Assembly (NCBI GenBank): GCA_026195895.1
Contig: JAPHRO010000052.1
Location: forward strand, 62,001-126,000
Direction: 5' to 3'
DNA: 64,000 nt
Origin: Gammaproteobacteria bacterium
GTDB lineage: Bacteria > Pseudomonadota > Gammaproteobacteria > SZUA-229
Shown here: positions 37,769 to 46,965 of the stretch, in pieces
How positions within the stretch are numbered: the stretch's first letter is position 1
Layout of the letters: the number at the start of each line of letters is the position of its first letter
Notes under the pieces: generated by a model
Seen by the model: only the letters and a program-made list of their open reading frames with translations
Told to the model about the DNA's origin: nothing
The model's database searches: none
Translations under genes and position numbers: made by a program

Positions 37769-38755
37769 TTGGCTTTTCTGGTAGCTATTGCTATTGCCAT
37801 TGTCAGGATGAAAGACCTGTTTGCGGTCATTATGCTGTCAGGCATTTACGGTCTGTTATCCGCTAGTTTTTTCGTCTCTATGGATGCTGTAGATGTGGCT
37901 TTTACAGAAGCATCTGTGGGGGCGGGTATCTCCACTTTACTCATGCTGGTGGCGATTACCATGACAGGACGTACAGAGAACCCCTCACGCCATAAACCTC
38001 TATTGGCTCTAGCTGTGGTTATTGTCACGGGTAGCCTGTTGATCTATGGCACACTGGATATGCCGTACTTTGGTTCTGCACAAGCTCCTATTCATCAACA
38101 TGTAGCACCACGATATATTAATGACTCCATGCAGGAAGTAGGCGTACCCAATATCGTAACGTCTGTACTCGCAAGTTATAGAGCGTTCGATACTTTTGGC
38201 GAGGTGGTGGTCATCTTTACTGCGGGCATGGGGGTATTGGCACTTTTATCGGCGGTACGTCGTCCCCGTGATGTTGCAGAGATCGATTCATTCAATAAAT
38301 CAATGTATGAAGAGCATTTGATTCTGCGCATTGTAGCCAAAATGCTTATTCCTTTTATTTTGTTATTTGCACTTTATGTTCAGTTTCATGGCGATTATGG
38401 GCCTGGCGGTGGTTTTCAGGCAGGGGTGATTTTTGCCGCAGCCATTATTCTGTATGCCATGTTGTTCGGTATGAACACTGCACGTCGAGTAATTAATCAG
38501 TCCTTTATTCAGTTATTTGCCGCTATCGGTGTCCTGCTCTACGGCAGTGTGGGCGTTATTTCCCTATTGAACGGCAAAAATTTTCTCGATTACAGTATCT
38601 TATCTGCTGATCCGATAGCAGGCCAACATCTGGGCATACTGCTGATCGAACTGGGTGTGGGCTTCACCGTTGCATCGGTAATGGTCATCATCTTTTTCAA
38701 CTTTGCGGGCCGCAGAAACAATCAGCAGAATAAAGAGAATAATGACTCATGTTAA
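37769..38755 (+). CDS. Fused DUF4040 (MbhD) - MbhE - MnhB subunit
   Basis: The 328-residue product has three parts. Residues 1-70 are the DUF4040/MbhD unit (MKDLFAVIMLSGIYGLLSA ... DAVDVAFTEASVGAGISTLLML). Residues about 75-165 match the MbhE-like segment (AFDTFGEVVVIFTAGMG). From about 185 comes MnhB (FALYVQFHGDYGPGGGFQAGVI). In standard Mrp systems the first two parts are the C-terminus of MrpA. Here they are fused to B instead. The TTG at 37769 lies inside the conserved first helix, so the true start is probably a few codons upstream at a non-ATG codon. Confidence 0.88.
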   Translation: MAFLVAIAIAIVRMKDLFAVIMLSGIYGLLSASFFVSMDAVDVAFTEASVGAGISTLLMLVAITMTGRTENPSRHKPLLALAVVIVTGSLLIYGTLDMPYFGSAQAPIHQHVAPRYINDSMQEVGVPNIVTSVLASYRAFDTFGEVVVIFTAGMGVLALLSAVRRPRDVAEIDSFNKSMYEEHLILRIVAKMLIPFILLFALYVQFHGDYGPGGGFQAGVIFAAAIILYAMLFGMNTARRVINQSFIQLFAAIGVLLYGSVGVISLLNGKNFLDYSILSADPIAGQHLGILLIELGVGFTVASVMVIIFFNFAGRRNNQQNKENNDSC

Positions 38756-39102
38756 TGGGACTCTATAATTACTGGATTGTAGTGGTGCTGATGATGGTTG
38801 GATTTTACATCGTTATCGCCCATGGCAATCTGATCAAAAAAATTGTTGGACTGTCTATTTTCCAGACCTCAGTTTTTATCTTTTATATCAGCATGGCTAA
38901 GGTCGAAGGTGGCACCGCCCCCATTTTGGCTGAAGGGATAAGACAATATTCGAACCCCTTACCGCATGTCTTAATTCTCACCGCCATTGTAGTTGGTATT
39001 GCCACCACCGCTTTGGGGCTTGCGCTGGCGGTGCGCATTAAAGAAGCCTATGGAAGTATCGAAGAAGAAGATATACAAAAAAAGGATAATCTGGATTGTT
39101 AG
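38749..39102 (+). CDS. mrpC: Mrp-type antiporter subunit C (NuoK-like)
   Basis: The 117-residue protein has three helices and the NuoK/MnhC motif GNLIKKIVGLSIFQTSVFIFYISM, followed by NPLPHVLILTAIVVGIATTALGLAL, the conserved family end. Its ATG overlaps the end of the B fusion, and its stop overlaps the start of the D subunit, so translation is coupled. Confidence 0.93.
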   Translation: MLMGLYNYWIVVVLMMVGFYIVIAHGNLIKKIVGLSIFQTSVFIFYISMAKVEGGTAPILAEGIRQYSNPLPHVLILTAIVVGIATTALGLALAVRIKEAYGSIEEEDIQKKDNLDC

Positions 39103-40574
39103 CGCATTTGCCGATTTTACAGGTTATTGTGCCGCTCATGGCGGCACCTTTGTGCCTGTTTCTAACACGATCACGCCTGGTTTGGCTGTTCACTCTAATA
39201 GCGAGTGGACTGGCCTTTCTAATCAGCAGCCTTTTGCTGCAGCAGGTGATGGTATCGGGCACGATTATTTACGAACTGGGTGGCTGGGATGCGCCCTGGG
39301 GTATTGAATATCGCATCGATCAGCTCAATGCATTTCTGTTACTGATTATTTCGGCGGTCAGTACGATTGTGCTTTTGGCTGCTCATACCAGTATAAAACA
39401 GGAAATACCGGCAGACCGGCACACACTTTTTTATATTTTATACCTGTTATCCCTGGCTGGCATGCTCGGCATCGTCGCCACAGGTGACGCTTTTAATGTG
39501 TTTGTTTTCCTCGAGATATCCTCTCTGTCAGCCTATGCCCTGATTGCACTGGGTAAAGACAGACGCGCGCTCTGGGCTTCTTATCAATATTTAATTATGG
39601 GTACCATTGGTGCCACTTTTATTTTGATCGGTATCGGCATGATGTACCAGATGACCGGCACCCTGAATATGGACGATCTCTCTAAACGTCTGCCAGAAGT
39701 GGCACATACGCGTACTGTATTTACTGCTTTTGCCTTTGTTATCGTTGGAGTCTGTCTGAAACTGGCACTGTTTCCACTTCATCTCTGGCTGCCTAATGCC
39801 TATGCTTATGCTCCCTCGATAGTGACGGCTTTTTTTGCGGCGACGGCAACAAAAGTCGCCGTCTATTTGCTTATTCGTTTCACCTTCTCGGTATTTGGTC
39901 TTTCCTTTTCTTTTACCGCCTTACCTTTGCAGATGCTGTTCGTGGTATTGGGATTGCTGGGAATATTTGCGGCCTCAATTGCCGCTATCTATCAAAAAAA
40001 TGTTAAACATCTGTTTGCCTACTCAAGCGTCGCGCAAATTGGCTACATGATCGTTGGTTTCAGCGTGAGTACCACCACCGGTTTAATGGCGACCTTATTG
40101 CATTTGTTTAATCATGCTTTGATGAAAAGTGCGCTGTTTTTAGCACTGGCTGCAGTGGTGTATCGTATTGGCAGTGTTCAATTGAGTCAGTTTCATGGCT
40201 TAGGTCGTCAAATGCCCTTTACTATGGCGGCGATTGTAATAGGCGGTTTAAGCTTAATCGGTGTGCCACTGACCGTTGGTTTTGTCAGCAAGTGGTATCT
40301 GGCTCTTGCTACTCTTGAAAATGGCTGGTGGCCTGTTACTGCTCTCATCCTGTTAGGCTCGTTATTAGCCATTGTTTATGTATGGCGTATTGTCGAAGTG
40401 GCTTATTTCAAACCACCGATAGCCGGTAGAGAAAGCATTAAAGAAGCGCCGCTGTCATTTCTGATTCCGATCTGGACACTGGTCATAGCTAACATTTATT
40501 TCGGCATAGATACTCGCCTTAGCGTGCAAGTGGCACAGGCGGCTTCCCAGAGTTTGTTTGGGGTGAGTCCATGA
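39096..40574 (+). CDS. mrpD: Mrp-type antiporter subunit D (NuoN/M-like)
   Basis: The 492-residue polytopic protein has the proton-conducting antiporter core: NVFVFLEISSLSAYALIALG with the helix-5 glutamate, LKLALFPLHLWLPNAYAYAPS with the helix-7 lysine, and YSSVAQIGYMIVGFS. These residues line the proton path in complex I and Mrp. It starts at TTG 39096 with AAGGA 9 nt upstream, inside the end of subunit C. The following gene overlaps by 4 nt. Confidence 0.9.
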   Translation: MLAHLPILQVIVPLMAAPLCLFLTRSRLVWLFTLIASGLAFLISSLLLQQVMVSGTIIYELGGWDAPWGIEYRIDQLNAFLLLIISAVSTIVLLAAHTSIKQEIPADRHTLFYILYLLSLAGMLGIVATGDAFNVFVFLEISSLSAYALIALGKDRRALWASYQYLIMGTIGATFILIGIGMMYQMTGTLNMDDLSKRLPEVAHTRTVFTAFAFVIVGVCLKLALFPLHLWLPNAYAYAPSIVTAFFAATATKVAVYLLIRFTFSVFGLSFSFTALPLQMLFVVLGLLGIFAASIAAIYQKNVKHLFAYSSVAQIGYMIVGFSVSTTTGLMATLLHLFNHALMKSALFLALAAVVYRIGSVQLSQFHGLGRQMPFTMAAIVIGGLSLIGVPLTVGFVSKWYLALATLENGWWPVTALILLGSLLAIVYVWRIVEVAYFKPPIAGRESIKEAPLSFLIPIWTLVIANIYFGIDTRLSVQVAQAASQSLFGVSP

Positions 40575-42061
40575 TTTTTTCTCTGGAGACCATGCTACAG
40601 CTCAGCATTATCCTGCCTGTGTTTGCGGTGGTGGGTATTGTGGCGACGGGGCACAAACCTGACCTGCGTGAAGGTGTGACCATAAGTACCAGCCTGGTGC
40701 TGCTCTATTTTGTGATTACGCTTTATCAGGGCATCAAGCAAGGGGAAAGCATCAGCGTCCAATGGTGGGAGATTTTACCGGGTTTACAGTTGAGCTTTAA
40801 TATTGAGCCACTGGGCATGCTTTTCGCTTTAATTGCCAGTTTCCTCTGGCTCATTACAACTGTCTATGCTATCGGTTATATGCGTGGCCATGAGGAAAAG
40901 AATCAAACCCGATTCTATGCCTGTTTTGCCATTGCCATTGGCAGCGTGATGGGCATTGCCTTTGCAGCGAACCTGTTCACTCTGTTTATCTTTTACGAAG
41001 TGCTGACCCTGTCCACTTACCCATTGGTTACGCATGCGGGAACCAGAGAAGCTAAACAGGGTGGGCGAATTTATCTCGGTATATTACTCAGCACTTCAAT
41101 TGCTTTTTTCCTGTTAGCCATCGTCGGTACCTGGTTTGTCGCCGGTACCCTGGATTTTAAACCCGGCGGTGTATTCGATGCTAATGTCAATACGACAGTA
41201 GCGGGTGTGATACTGGTGCTATTTATTTTTGGCATTGGTAAAGCCGCTATTATGCCTTTCCATCGCTGGCTACCCGCTGCCATGGTGGCACCCACTCCAG
41301 TAAGTGCGCTGTTGCATGCTGTCGCCGTGGTAAAAGCCGGTGTATTCACCATATTAAAAGTATGTGTGCTTATTTTTGGTATTGATTTGCTGGCCGTATT
41401 GCCAAGTACACAGTTCATGCTTTATCTGGCAGGTGCCTCTGTATTGCTGGCTTCACTGGTTGCGATGCGACAGGACAATTTAAAAGCAAGGCTGGCATAC
41501 TCAACAGTGAGTCAGCTGGGCTATGTCACCATCGGTGCATTGCTGGCCACTTCATCAGGTGTGATTGGTAGCTCGATGCATATTGGCATGCATGCTTTTG
41601 GTAAAATCACCCTGTTTTTCTGTGCCGGTGCCATCCTGGTCGCGGCACATAAATCTAAAATAAGTGAAATGCGTGGTATTGGCCTGCAGATGCCAATCAC
41701 CATGGCGGCCTTTTTTATTGCCAGTCTCAGTATCATCGGCGTACCTCCCACCGGCGGCACCTGGAGTAAGTGGTTTTTATTAATGGGCAGCATGGAAACC
41801 GGGCAGTGGATAATTATGGCCATACTCATGACTAGCTCTTTACTGAATATTGCCTATCTATTGCCGATACCATTACGTGCTTTTTTCCCTGGTACAAAAA
41901 CGGCCTTTGCTGGAACCGGGATTAAAGAAGCGCCGCTACCTTCATTAATTGCCCTGTGTATTACTACGCTGGGCTGCGTGATTCTTTTTGTTTATCCACA
42001 ACCCTTATATGAACTCGCTACGGCTATTGTGGCAACACCGGGATTGGCTCATGGACAATGA
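40571..42061 (+). CDS. Second MrpD-like proton-conducting subunit
   Basis: The 496-residue protein is a paralogue of its neighbour with LFIFYEVLTLSTYPLVTH (helix-5 Glu), GKAAIMPFHRWLPAAMVAPTPVSALLHAVAVVKAGVF (helix-7 Lys) and YSTVSQLGYVTIGAL. The HRWLPAAMVAPTPVSALLHA block is closer to NuoL/NuoM-type subunits. Together with the first D subunit and the later one, the operon has three such channels. It probably substitutes for the NuoL-like part of the missing MrpA. Confidence 0.88.
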   Translation: MIFSLETMLQLSIILPVFAVVGIVATGHKPDLREGVTISTSLVLLYFVITLYQGIKQGESISVQWWEILPGLQLSFNIEPLGMLFALIASFLWLITTVYAIGYMRGHEEKNQTRFYACFAIAIGSVMGIAFAANLFTLFIFYEVLTLSTYPLVTHAGTREAKQGGRIYLGILLSTSIAFFLLAIVGTWFVAGTLDFKPGGVFDANVNTTVAGVILVLFIFGIGKAAIMPFHRWLPAAMVAPTPVSALLHAVAVVKAGVFTILKVCVLIFGIDLLAVLPSTQFMLYLAGASVLLASLVAMRQDNLKARLAYSTVSQLGYVTIGALLATSSGVIGSSMHIGMHAFGKITLFFCAGAILVAAHKSKISEMRGIGLQMPITMAAFFIASLSIIGVPPTGGTWSKWFLLMGSMETGQWIIMAILMTSSLLNIAYLLPIPLRAFFPGTKTAFAGTGIKEAPLPSLIALCITTLGCVILFVYPQPLYELATAIVATPGLAHGQ

Positions 42062-42189
42062 GAAAAAAGTTTTTTTTGATACATCCAAAAAGTTAAAACG
42101 TAATATGTATTCCTCTATGGATATTACACCCTTTGGATACCATCGCCATGATTGAAGATGATCCTGAAAAAGTCGGTAGGAGTGATGTT

Positions 42190-42444
42190 ATGGGCGGAGA
42201 TAAAGAGAAACATTGGCTTGTCAGACCGGAGACCGTGCGTTGGCTTTGGCGCGGAGGCCTGGTGATGCTGGCGTCCCTGGTCCTGGCAGATCTTTTTGTT
42301 CATGCTCACCCTTACTTCAAAATTGACGGCACCTTTGGCTTTTATTCATGGTACGGACTCCTGGTCTGCGCCGCTATGGTAATTTTCGCGAAGGCGCTAG
42401 GCATTTTTTTGAAGCGCAAGGATACTTATTATGACGATGAGTGA
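42190..42444 (+). CDS. Small two-helix membrane protein of the antiporter operon
   Basis: The best start is ATG 42190, with GGAG 7 nt upstream, giving 84 residues. The frame is open upstream to a TTG at 42133 and an ATG at 42148, but neither has a good SD. Two hydrophobic segments (GGLVMLASLVLADLFV and YSWYGLLVCAAMVIFAKALGIFL) are followed by a charged KRKDTYYDDE tail. I do not recognise a named family. It overlaps the next antiporter gene by 14 nt, so it is probably an accessory subunit. Confidence 0.72.
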   Translation: MGGDKEKHWLVRPETVRWLWRGGLVMLASLVLADLFVHAHPYFKIDGTFGFYSWYGLLVCAAMVIFAKALGIFLKRKDTYYDDE

Positions 42445-44125
42445 CTTCCCGCCAGGCCTTGTCCTGATCCTTGGTGCTTTTTTGCTCCCGGTTGTGGCAC
42501 GAAATATACGTTCCATGCTAATCCTGGGTCTACCTCTGCTGACACTTGGGCTGATATGGAGCGTGCCAGATGGGTCCTTCGCCATCTTACCTTTTCTGGA
42601 CTACCAGCTGGTTTTTGTACGCAGTGATTTGCTAAGCCGTCTCTTTGCCACCGTTTTTTCCATTATGACATTTGCCGGAGGTCTGTACGCGCTTAAGCAG
42701 AAGCGGTTGCTGGAGCTGGTTGCAGTCTATGTCTACGCCGGCAGCGCGGTTGGCGTTGTCTTCGCAGGAGACATGATTAGCCTGTTTATATTCTGGGAAA
42801 TCATGGCTCTGGCCTCCACGGTAGTGCTGCTCTCTGCAGACGGCAGCTTCTCTTACCGGGTATCAATGCGCTATTTCCTGGTTCACGCTTTAGGCGGCGT
42901 ACTGTTAATGGTGGGGATATTGGCACATATTCATGAATCTGGGTCTACTGCATTCACCGCTATGCAACCCGATTCGTTTGGCACTATCCTGATCCTCGCG
43001 GGTTTCCTTATTAACGCTGCTGCACCACCCTTGTCGGCATGGCTATCAGATGCCTACCCTGAAGCCTCCTACACTGGCACCGTATTCCTTTCTGCATTCA
43101 CCACCAAGGCAGCAGTGTACGCGCTACTGCGTGGCTTTCCTGGTGCCGAGATTCTTATCTTCATCGGCATATTCATGATTTTTTACGGGATTATCTACGC
43201 GTTACTAGAAAACGACATGCGCCGCATTCTCGCTTACAGTATTGTAAATCAAGTAGGTTTTATGGTGACCGGTATCGGAATTGGCACTGAAATGGCTCAG
43301 AACGGTGTTGCCGCTCACGCCTTTACGCACATCATCTATAAGGCTCTGCTGCTGATGTCCGCGGGGTCAGTGCTTTACATGACCGGCAAGCGTAAGTGCA
43401 CTGATCTTGGCGGACTATTCCAGAGTATGCCGATCACCACCGCTTGCGGCATTATTGGCGCTCTTTCGATCTCGTCATTTCCATTGACCTCTGGTTTTAT
43501 TAGCAAGTCGATGATCAGTCAGTCAGCCGCAGATGAGAGCCTGATTATCGTCTGGTTCATGCTGCTGGCGGCATCAGCCGGCGTATTTCTTCATGCCGGC
43601 ATCAAATTCCCCTGGTTTGTTTTTTTCCAGAAGGACTCAGGCTTACGTCCGCCGGATCCGCCCTGGAATATGAAACTGGCAATGATCCTTTTTGCTGGGC
43701 TGTGTATCGGTTTAGGCATATGGCCGGAATACCTGTACAACCTGCTACCCCATCCTGTCGCTTACGAACCTTACACCGTGCCACACGTGGTTAACATGCT
43801 GCAGCTCCTTATGTTCTCGGGATTTGCCTTTTTCCTCTTGTTGCCTTTGATGCGCCGAACGCTAACCATTAGCCTGGACTTCGACTGGTTGTATCGCCGA
43901 GTCTTGCCCAAAGCTTTGCACAGGGTGTTTAGCCTTATATGGACAACAGACCGTAATTTACGTCAGGGTTTTACTGTAAGACTGGATCGGGGCCTGGCTT
44001 TTCTTTCTCGAAGACACGAGGGCGTCAGCGGCTTACTTTCACGCACATACCCTGTTGGCAGTATGGTTATGTGGGTTTCAGTGATCCTTGCGGCCTATTT
44101 ATTTCTTAGTTTCATCACACATTAA
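42431..44125 (+). CDS. Third NuoL/M/N-like antiporter subunit
   Basis: The 564-residue protein has LFIFWEIMALASTVVLLSADGS (helix-5 Glu), AAPPLSAWLSDAYPEASYTGTVFLSAFTTKAAVYAL (helix-7/8 block) and YSIVNQVGFMVTGIG. The helix-7 position is PPLSAWL rather than the FPLHLWL of the first D subunit. The C-terminal 100 residues are an extended, partly amphipathic arm (DFDWLYRRVLPKALHR), as in NuoL-like subunits. It is the last gene of the operon and is visibly more GC-rich than the first genes. Confidence 0.87.
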   Translation: MTMSDFPPGLVLILGAFLLPVVARNIRSMLILGLPLLTLGLIWSVPDGSFAILPFLDYQLVFVRSDLLSRLFATVFSIMTFAGGLYALKQKRLLELVAVYVYAGSAVGVVFAGDMISLFIFWEIMALASTVVLLSADGSFSYRVSMRYFLVHALGGVLLMVGILAHIHESGSTAFTAMQPDSFGTILILAGFLINAAAPPLSAWLSDAYPEASYTGTVFLSAFTTKAAVYALLRGFPGAEILIFIGIFMIFYGIIYALLENDMRRILAYSIVNQVGFMVTGIGIGTEMAQNGVAAHAFTHIIYKALLLMSAGSVLYMTGKRKCTDLGGLFQSMPITTACGIIGALSISSFPLTSGFISKSMISQSAADESLIIVWFMLLAASAGVFLHAGIKFPWFVFFQKDSGLRPPDPPWNMKLAMILFAGLCIGLGIWPEYLYNLLPHPVAYEPYTVPHVVNMLQLLMFSGFAFFLLLPLMRRTLTISLDFDWLYRRVLPKALHRVFSLIWTTDRNLRQGFTVRLDRGLAFLSRRHEGVSGLLSRTYPVGSMVMWVSVILAAYLFLSFITH

Positions 44126-44162
44126 AACTGCGCTGCGCTTCGTTTGCGCCTCACAGTTTTAA
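44122..44162. terminator. Symmetrical hairpin at the end of the antiporter operon
   Basis: TTAAAACTG (44122-44130) and CAGTTTTAA (44154-44162) form a perfect 9-bp outer stem that includes the stop codon. A GCGC/GCGC inner stem (44135-44138, 44146-44149) continues after a 4/4 internal loop, with a 7-nt apex. A run of four Ts lies in the distal arm. It is plausibly a bidirectional terminator. Confidence 0.55.
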
Positions 44163-44332
44163 CTTTGAGACTGAAGAAACAAATAATAAAACTGCTCGAT
44201 ATTTATTTTAAAAACAAACGCGGCTTCAAGTTGCTAGTGCAACTCAGTAGTTGTGCATAAAAAGTCAAAGCCGAGATGTAAAAATGATGTGCCTTTATAA
44301 AGTTTTTCTACAGCCTCGTTAGGTGATCGGAA

Positions 44333-44734
44333 TTGTCCGCAGAATCATTTTACCGACTGGCCGCAGACGTACTCCTCGTTTCGCACGCGCTGTTTGCTGC
44401 CTTTCTAGTACTGGGTGTGGTGGCAATCTATCTAGGTCGTTGGCTATCCTGGGCGTGGGTACTGAACTTCTGGTTCCGTTTGTCGCATTTGGCAGCAATT
44501 GCGATCGTGGTGTTTCAATCGTGGGTCGGTACTATTTGTCCGCTCACCGTTTGGGAAATGCGATTGCGCGAACTTTCGGGGGGTGAGAGATACGAGGGGA
44601 CTTTCATTCAGCACTGGGTTCAGACTATCCTCTATTACGAAGCACCCGAATGGGTGTTCTTTGTCGTTTACACGCTGTTTGGTGGTTTAATTGTCGCAAG
44701 CTGGTTCATTGTGCCTCCCAGGCGTCATGAGTAG
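44333..44734 (+). CDS. DUF2784-family membrane protein
   Basis: This 133-residue protein has four hydrophobic segments. Family landmarks are SHALFAAFLVLGVVAIYLG, WVGTICPLTVWEMRLRELSGG, and the final TLFGGLIVASWFIVPPRR. The TTG start has AGGTGA 6 nt upstream. DUF2784 proteins are small integral membrane proteins of unknown function. The gene stands alone between two hairpin-forming stretches. Confidence 0.78.
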   Translation: MSAESFYRLAADVLLVSHALFAAFLVLGVVAIYLGRWLSWAWVLNFWFRLSHLAAIAIVVFQSWVGTICPLTVWEMRLRELSGGERYEGTFIQHWVQTILYYEAPEWVFFVVYTLFGGLIVASWFIVPPRRHE

Positions 44735-44752
44735 GCAGCATCAACTCATACG

Positions 44753-44785
44753 CTCCAGTTGACGGCGTTCCTGGAGTCAACTGAG
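44753..44785. repeat. Nested inverted repeats between two small membrane-protein genes
   Basis: CAGTTGAC (44756-44763) pairs exactly with GTCAACTG (44776-44783), and the stem extends two more pairs around a bulged C. CTCCAG (44753-44758) can instead pair with CTGGAG (44771-44776). The two hairpins are mutually exclusive, as in attenuators, but no ligand or leader peptide is seen. Confidence 0.5.
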
Positions 44786-44836
44786 CCAGGTCGTTAAACA
44801 CAAACCAGAAATCATTTTTTAACAAGAGGAAAAAAC

Positions 44837-45085
44837 ATGGTTACTATTTCACAATTAACTGAGTTGTTAGGATGGGCATCAGTAATCAATGTCGGCTATC
44901 TTTTTCTAGCCACCATAATTCTTATGTTTATGAGAGGAACAGTATCTTCTATTCATATCAAGATGTTTAATATGGACGAAAAGGAATTAAACTCAAAGTA
45001 TTTTGATTTTTTGAGCATTTATAAAATTGTGACATTAGTTTTTATGGTTGCACCATATATTGCTTTAAAAATTATGGGCCAGTAA
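44837..45085 (+). CDS. DUF6868-like small membrane protein
   Basis: The 82-residue protein opens MVTISQLTELLGWASVINVGYLFLATIILMF and closes YKIVTLVFMVAPYIALKIM, giving two membrane helices separated by a polar stretch with MDEKELNSKYFDFLSIYK. This matches the DUF6868 family as I remember it; no function is known. AGAGG lies upstream of the ATG. Confidence 0.72.
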   Translation: MVTISQLTELLGWASVINVGYLFLATIILMFMRGTVSSIHIKMFNMDEKELNSKYFDFLSIYKIVTLVFMVAPYIALKIMGQ

Positions 45086-45229
45086 ATGCTTAACAAGGCA
45101 CTGCTTTAATTGATTAAATACATTTAACTCCAGGTTACCTTTATCAATTAATTGTTGTTCATGGTACTTAACAAAGGCGCGGAAAAGTCGATTTTTATTG
45201 ATGTGCTAGTCGTGTTTTGCGAAGTAACT

Positions 45230-46048
45230 TCAATCGTCTCGTGTATCACGTACCAGCAGTTGTTTTAACTCCCGGATCTCGGTACGTAATAACTGTACCT
45301 CTTCATGCAAATCAGTCTCAAGCGTTTCTTGTGTCTGATGTATGGCCTGTACTGTTTCCTGATGCTCTGCTTCACTGTAACTTTGCATGGCGCTAACGAT
45401 AATGGCGATAAACAGGTTAAGCATGGTAAAAGTAGCGATAAGAATGAAGGGAACAAAAAAGGCCCAGGCGTAGGGGAAGGTTTCCATCACTGGACGAACG
45501 ATGCCCATGGACCAACTCTCCAGAGTCATAATTTGGAACAGGGTATAGAATGAATTGCCAAGAGTGCCAAACCATTCTGGATAGGATGCACCGAAAAGAT
45601 TGGTGGCAATGACTGCGAACACGTAATAAAAGATCAACAACATCAGGCCGATAGAGCCCAGGCCAGGAATGGCTGCCAATAGTGCTCCCACTACACGACG
45701 CATGGATGGCACCATTGTCAGCAGGCGTAAAACTCGCAGCACTCGCAAGGCACGTAATACAGCAAAGGGACCAGAGGCTGGAATCAGGGCAATAGTCACC
45801 ACAGTAAAATCAAACAGACTCCAGGGGTCTTTCCAGAAAGAGGAGCGATGAATATAAACTCGTAGGGTAATCTCTATCACGAATACTGCGAGTATCACTT
45901 GATCGAGAGCCTTGATGGTAGACCCAGCCAGATCCATTATCGTGGGCGATGTCTCCATCCCCAGTAACACTGCATTGATTAATATAAGGGCAACAATTCC
46001 ATTCTGTATGTGTGGGTGCTCAATGAAAGCCCGCAATTGAGTACGCAT
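45230..46048 (-). CDS. NavBac-type voltage-gated sodium channel
   Basis: The product is about 272 residues from ATG 46048. It has six membrane helices. S4 is in FAVLRALRVLRVLRLLTMVPSMRRVV with spaced arginines, and the pore loop reads TLESWSMG, the selectivity motif of bacterial sodium channels. A C-terminal coiled coil (ETLETDLHEEVQLLRTEIRELKQLL) should drive tetramer formation. A longer start (46135) overlaps the upstream gene and lacks homologous sequence. It fits the sodium-related neighbourhood. Confidence 0.9.
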   Translation of the reverse strand: MRTQLRAFIEHPHIQNGIVALILINAVLLGMETSPTIMDLAGSTIKALDQVILAVFVIEITLRVYIHRSSFWKDPWSLFDFTVVTIALIPASGPFAVLRALRVLRVLRLLTMVPSMRRVVGALLAAIPGLGSIGLMLLIFYYVFAVIATNLFGASYPEWFGTLGNSFYTLFQIMTLESWSMGIVRPVMETFPYAWAFFVPFILIATFTMLNLFIAIIVSAMQSYSEAEHQETVQAIHQTQETLETDLHEEVQLLRTEIRELKQLLVRDTRDD

Positions 46049-46065
46049 TAGTATGTTTAGCTCAG

Positions 46066-46785
46066 TTACTTCGCGTGCGGTGAAACCAGCATCTCTTCCA
46101 ATGACAACGCTGTCATGCCATGAATCGTTCGCCATAAATAATAGAATATAAACATCATCATCAGCATGGAGGGGATAGCAATCACGGGATAGCTCAACAG
46201 GGTCATTTGTCCGAGTTCTTCATTAAAAGCAGCGCTACCCGTGGGGCTAGTCACGATCCATTTGGCAAGGATGTAGTTCATTAAAGACGAAAAGAAAAAA
46301 GTTGCACTTAGCAGGTAGGTGGCTTTGAGCAGGCGAGTTTCAAATACAGCACTATTGCCAAACTCTTCCAGTTTTTGCTGAATCCTGTCGACATCAATAA
46401 TGGCTGGATTATAGAGCAGGGTTCTAATCAGCGGATAACGGGTGCGTGTGGAAATCAGCACAGCTATCCCGATCAGTCCAGGGATGGCAGCTTCCTTAAT
46501 CGCCAGCCATTTAGAATCAAGCTGCAGCAAGCCAATGCCTCCAGTTAGCACAACACTAATCAAGCCGAGCAGTGCAATCATATTGAATTTATTGTATTTG
46601 AATAGTTCAAATAGCCCCCAGCTGATGGGAAAAGCCAGTGCCAGCAGCAGCGCGGTAGTTGCACCCAGGGCATCATCACTACTGAGTTTCATCAGGATAA
46701 TTGAAGGCACGATGATACTTATCAGCAGGTCAACCAGTGGGCGCGATTTATAGTTAGATGATTTGTCTGAACCGGTATTTGTCAT
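46066..46785 (-). CDS. VC0807-family membrane protein
   Basis: The 239-residue protein has about six hydrophobic segments. The conserved features are PLVDLLISIIVPSIILMKLS at the start, FPISWGLFELFKYNKFNMIALLGLISVVLTGGIGLLQLD, and SATFFFSSLMNYILAKWIV. These match the VC0807 family, which has no assigned function. The end is 17 nt from the sodium-channel start, so the two genes are probably co-transcribed. Confidence 0.75.
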   Translation of the reverse strand: MTNTGSDKSSNYKSRPLVDLLISIIVPSIILMKLSSDDALGATTALLLALAFPISWGLFELFKYNKFNMIALLGLISVVLTGGIGLLQLDSKWLAIKEAAIPGLIGIAVLISTRTRYPLIRTLLYNPAIIDVDRIQQKLEEFGNSAVFETRLLKATYLLSATFFFSSLMNYILAKWIVTSPTGSAAFNEELGQMTLLSYPVIAIPSMLMMMFIFYYLWRTIHGMTALSLEEMLVSPHAK

Positions 46786-46965
46786 GGGATAACTGGATGC
46801 TCCATAGTAGGGGGGATTCTAACTGGACAAGCTGGCGCATATCTAGACACGCATGTTAAACAGGCTTGGCAGACATTAATATTCGAATATATCTGCTCTA
46901 TTGATCGTAATTTACGAATTGCAGATTATATTATTTTGTATCTAGTAGCACGACCAAATTCAGCA

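Noticed and set aside
44318-45094. Possible integron cassette boundaries: GTTAGGT at 44318, GTTAAAC at 44793 and GCTTAAC at 45088 match the short core patterns of attC sites.
   Set aside because: No matching partner box with the complementary sequence lies at the expected distance for any of them, and no integrase gene is in the window. Seven-base degenerate patterns occur by chance.
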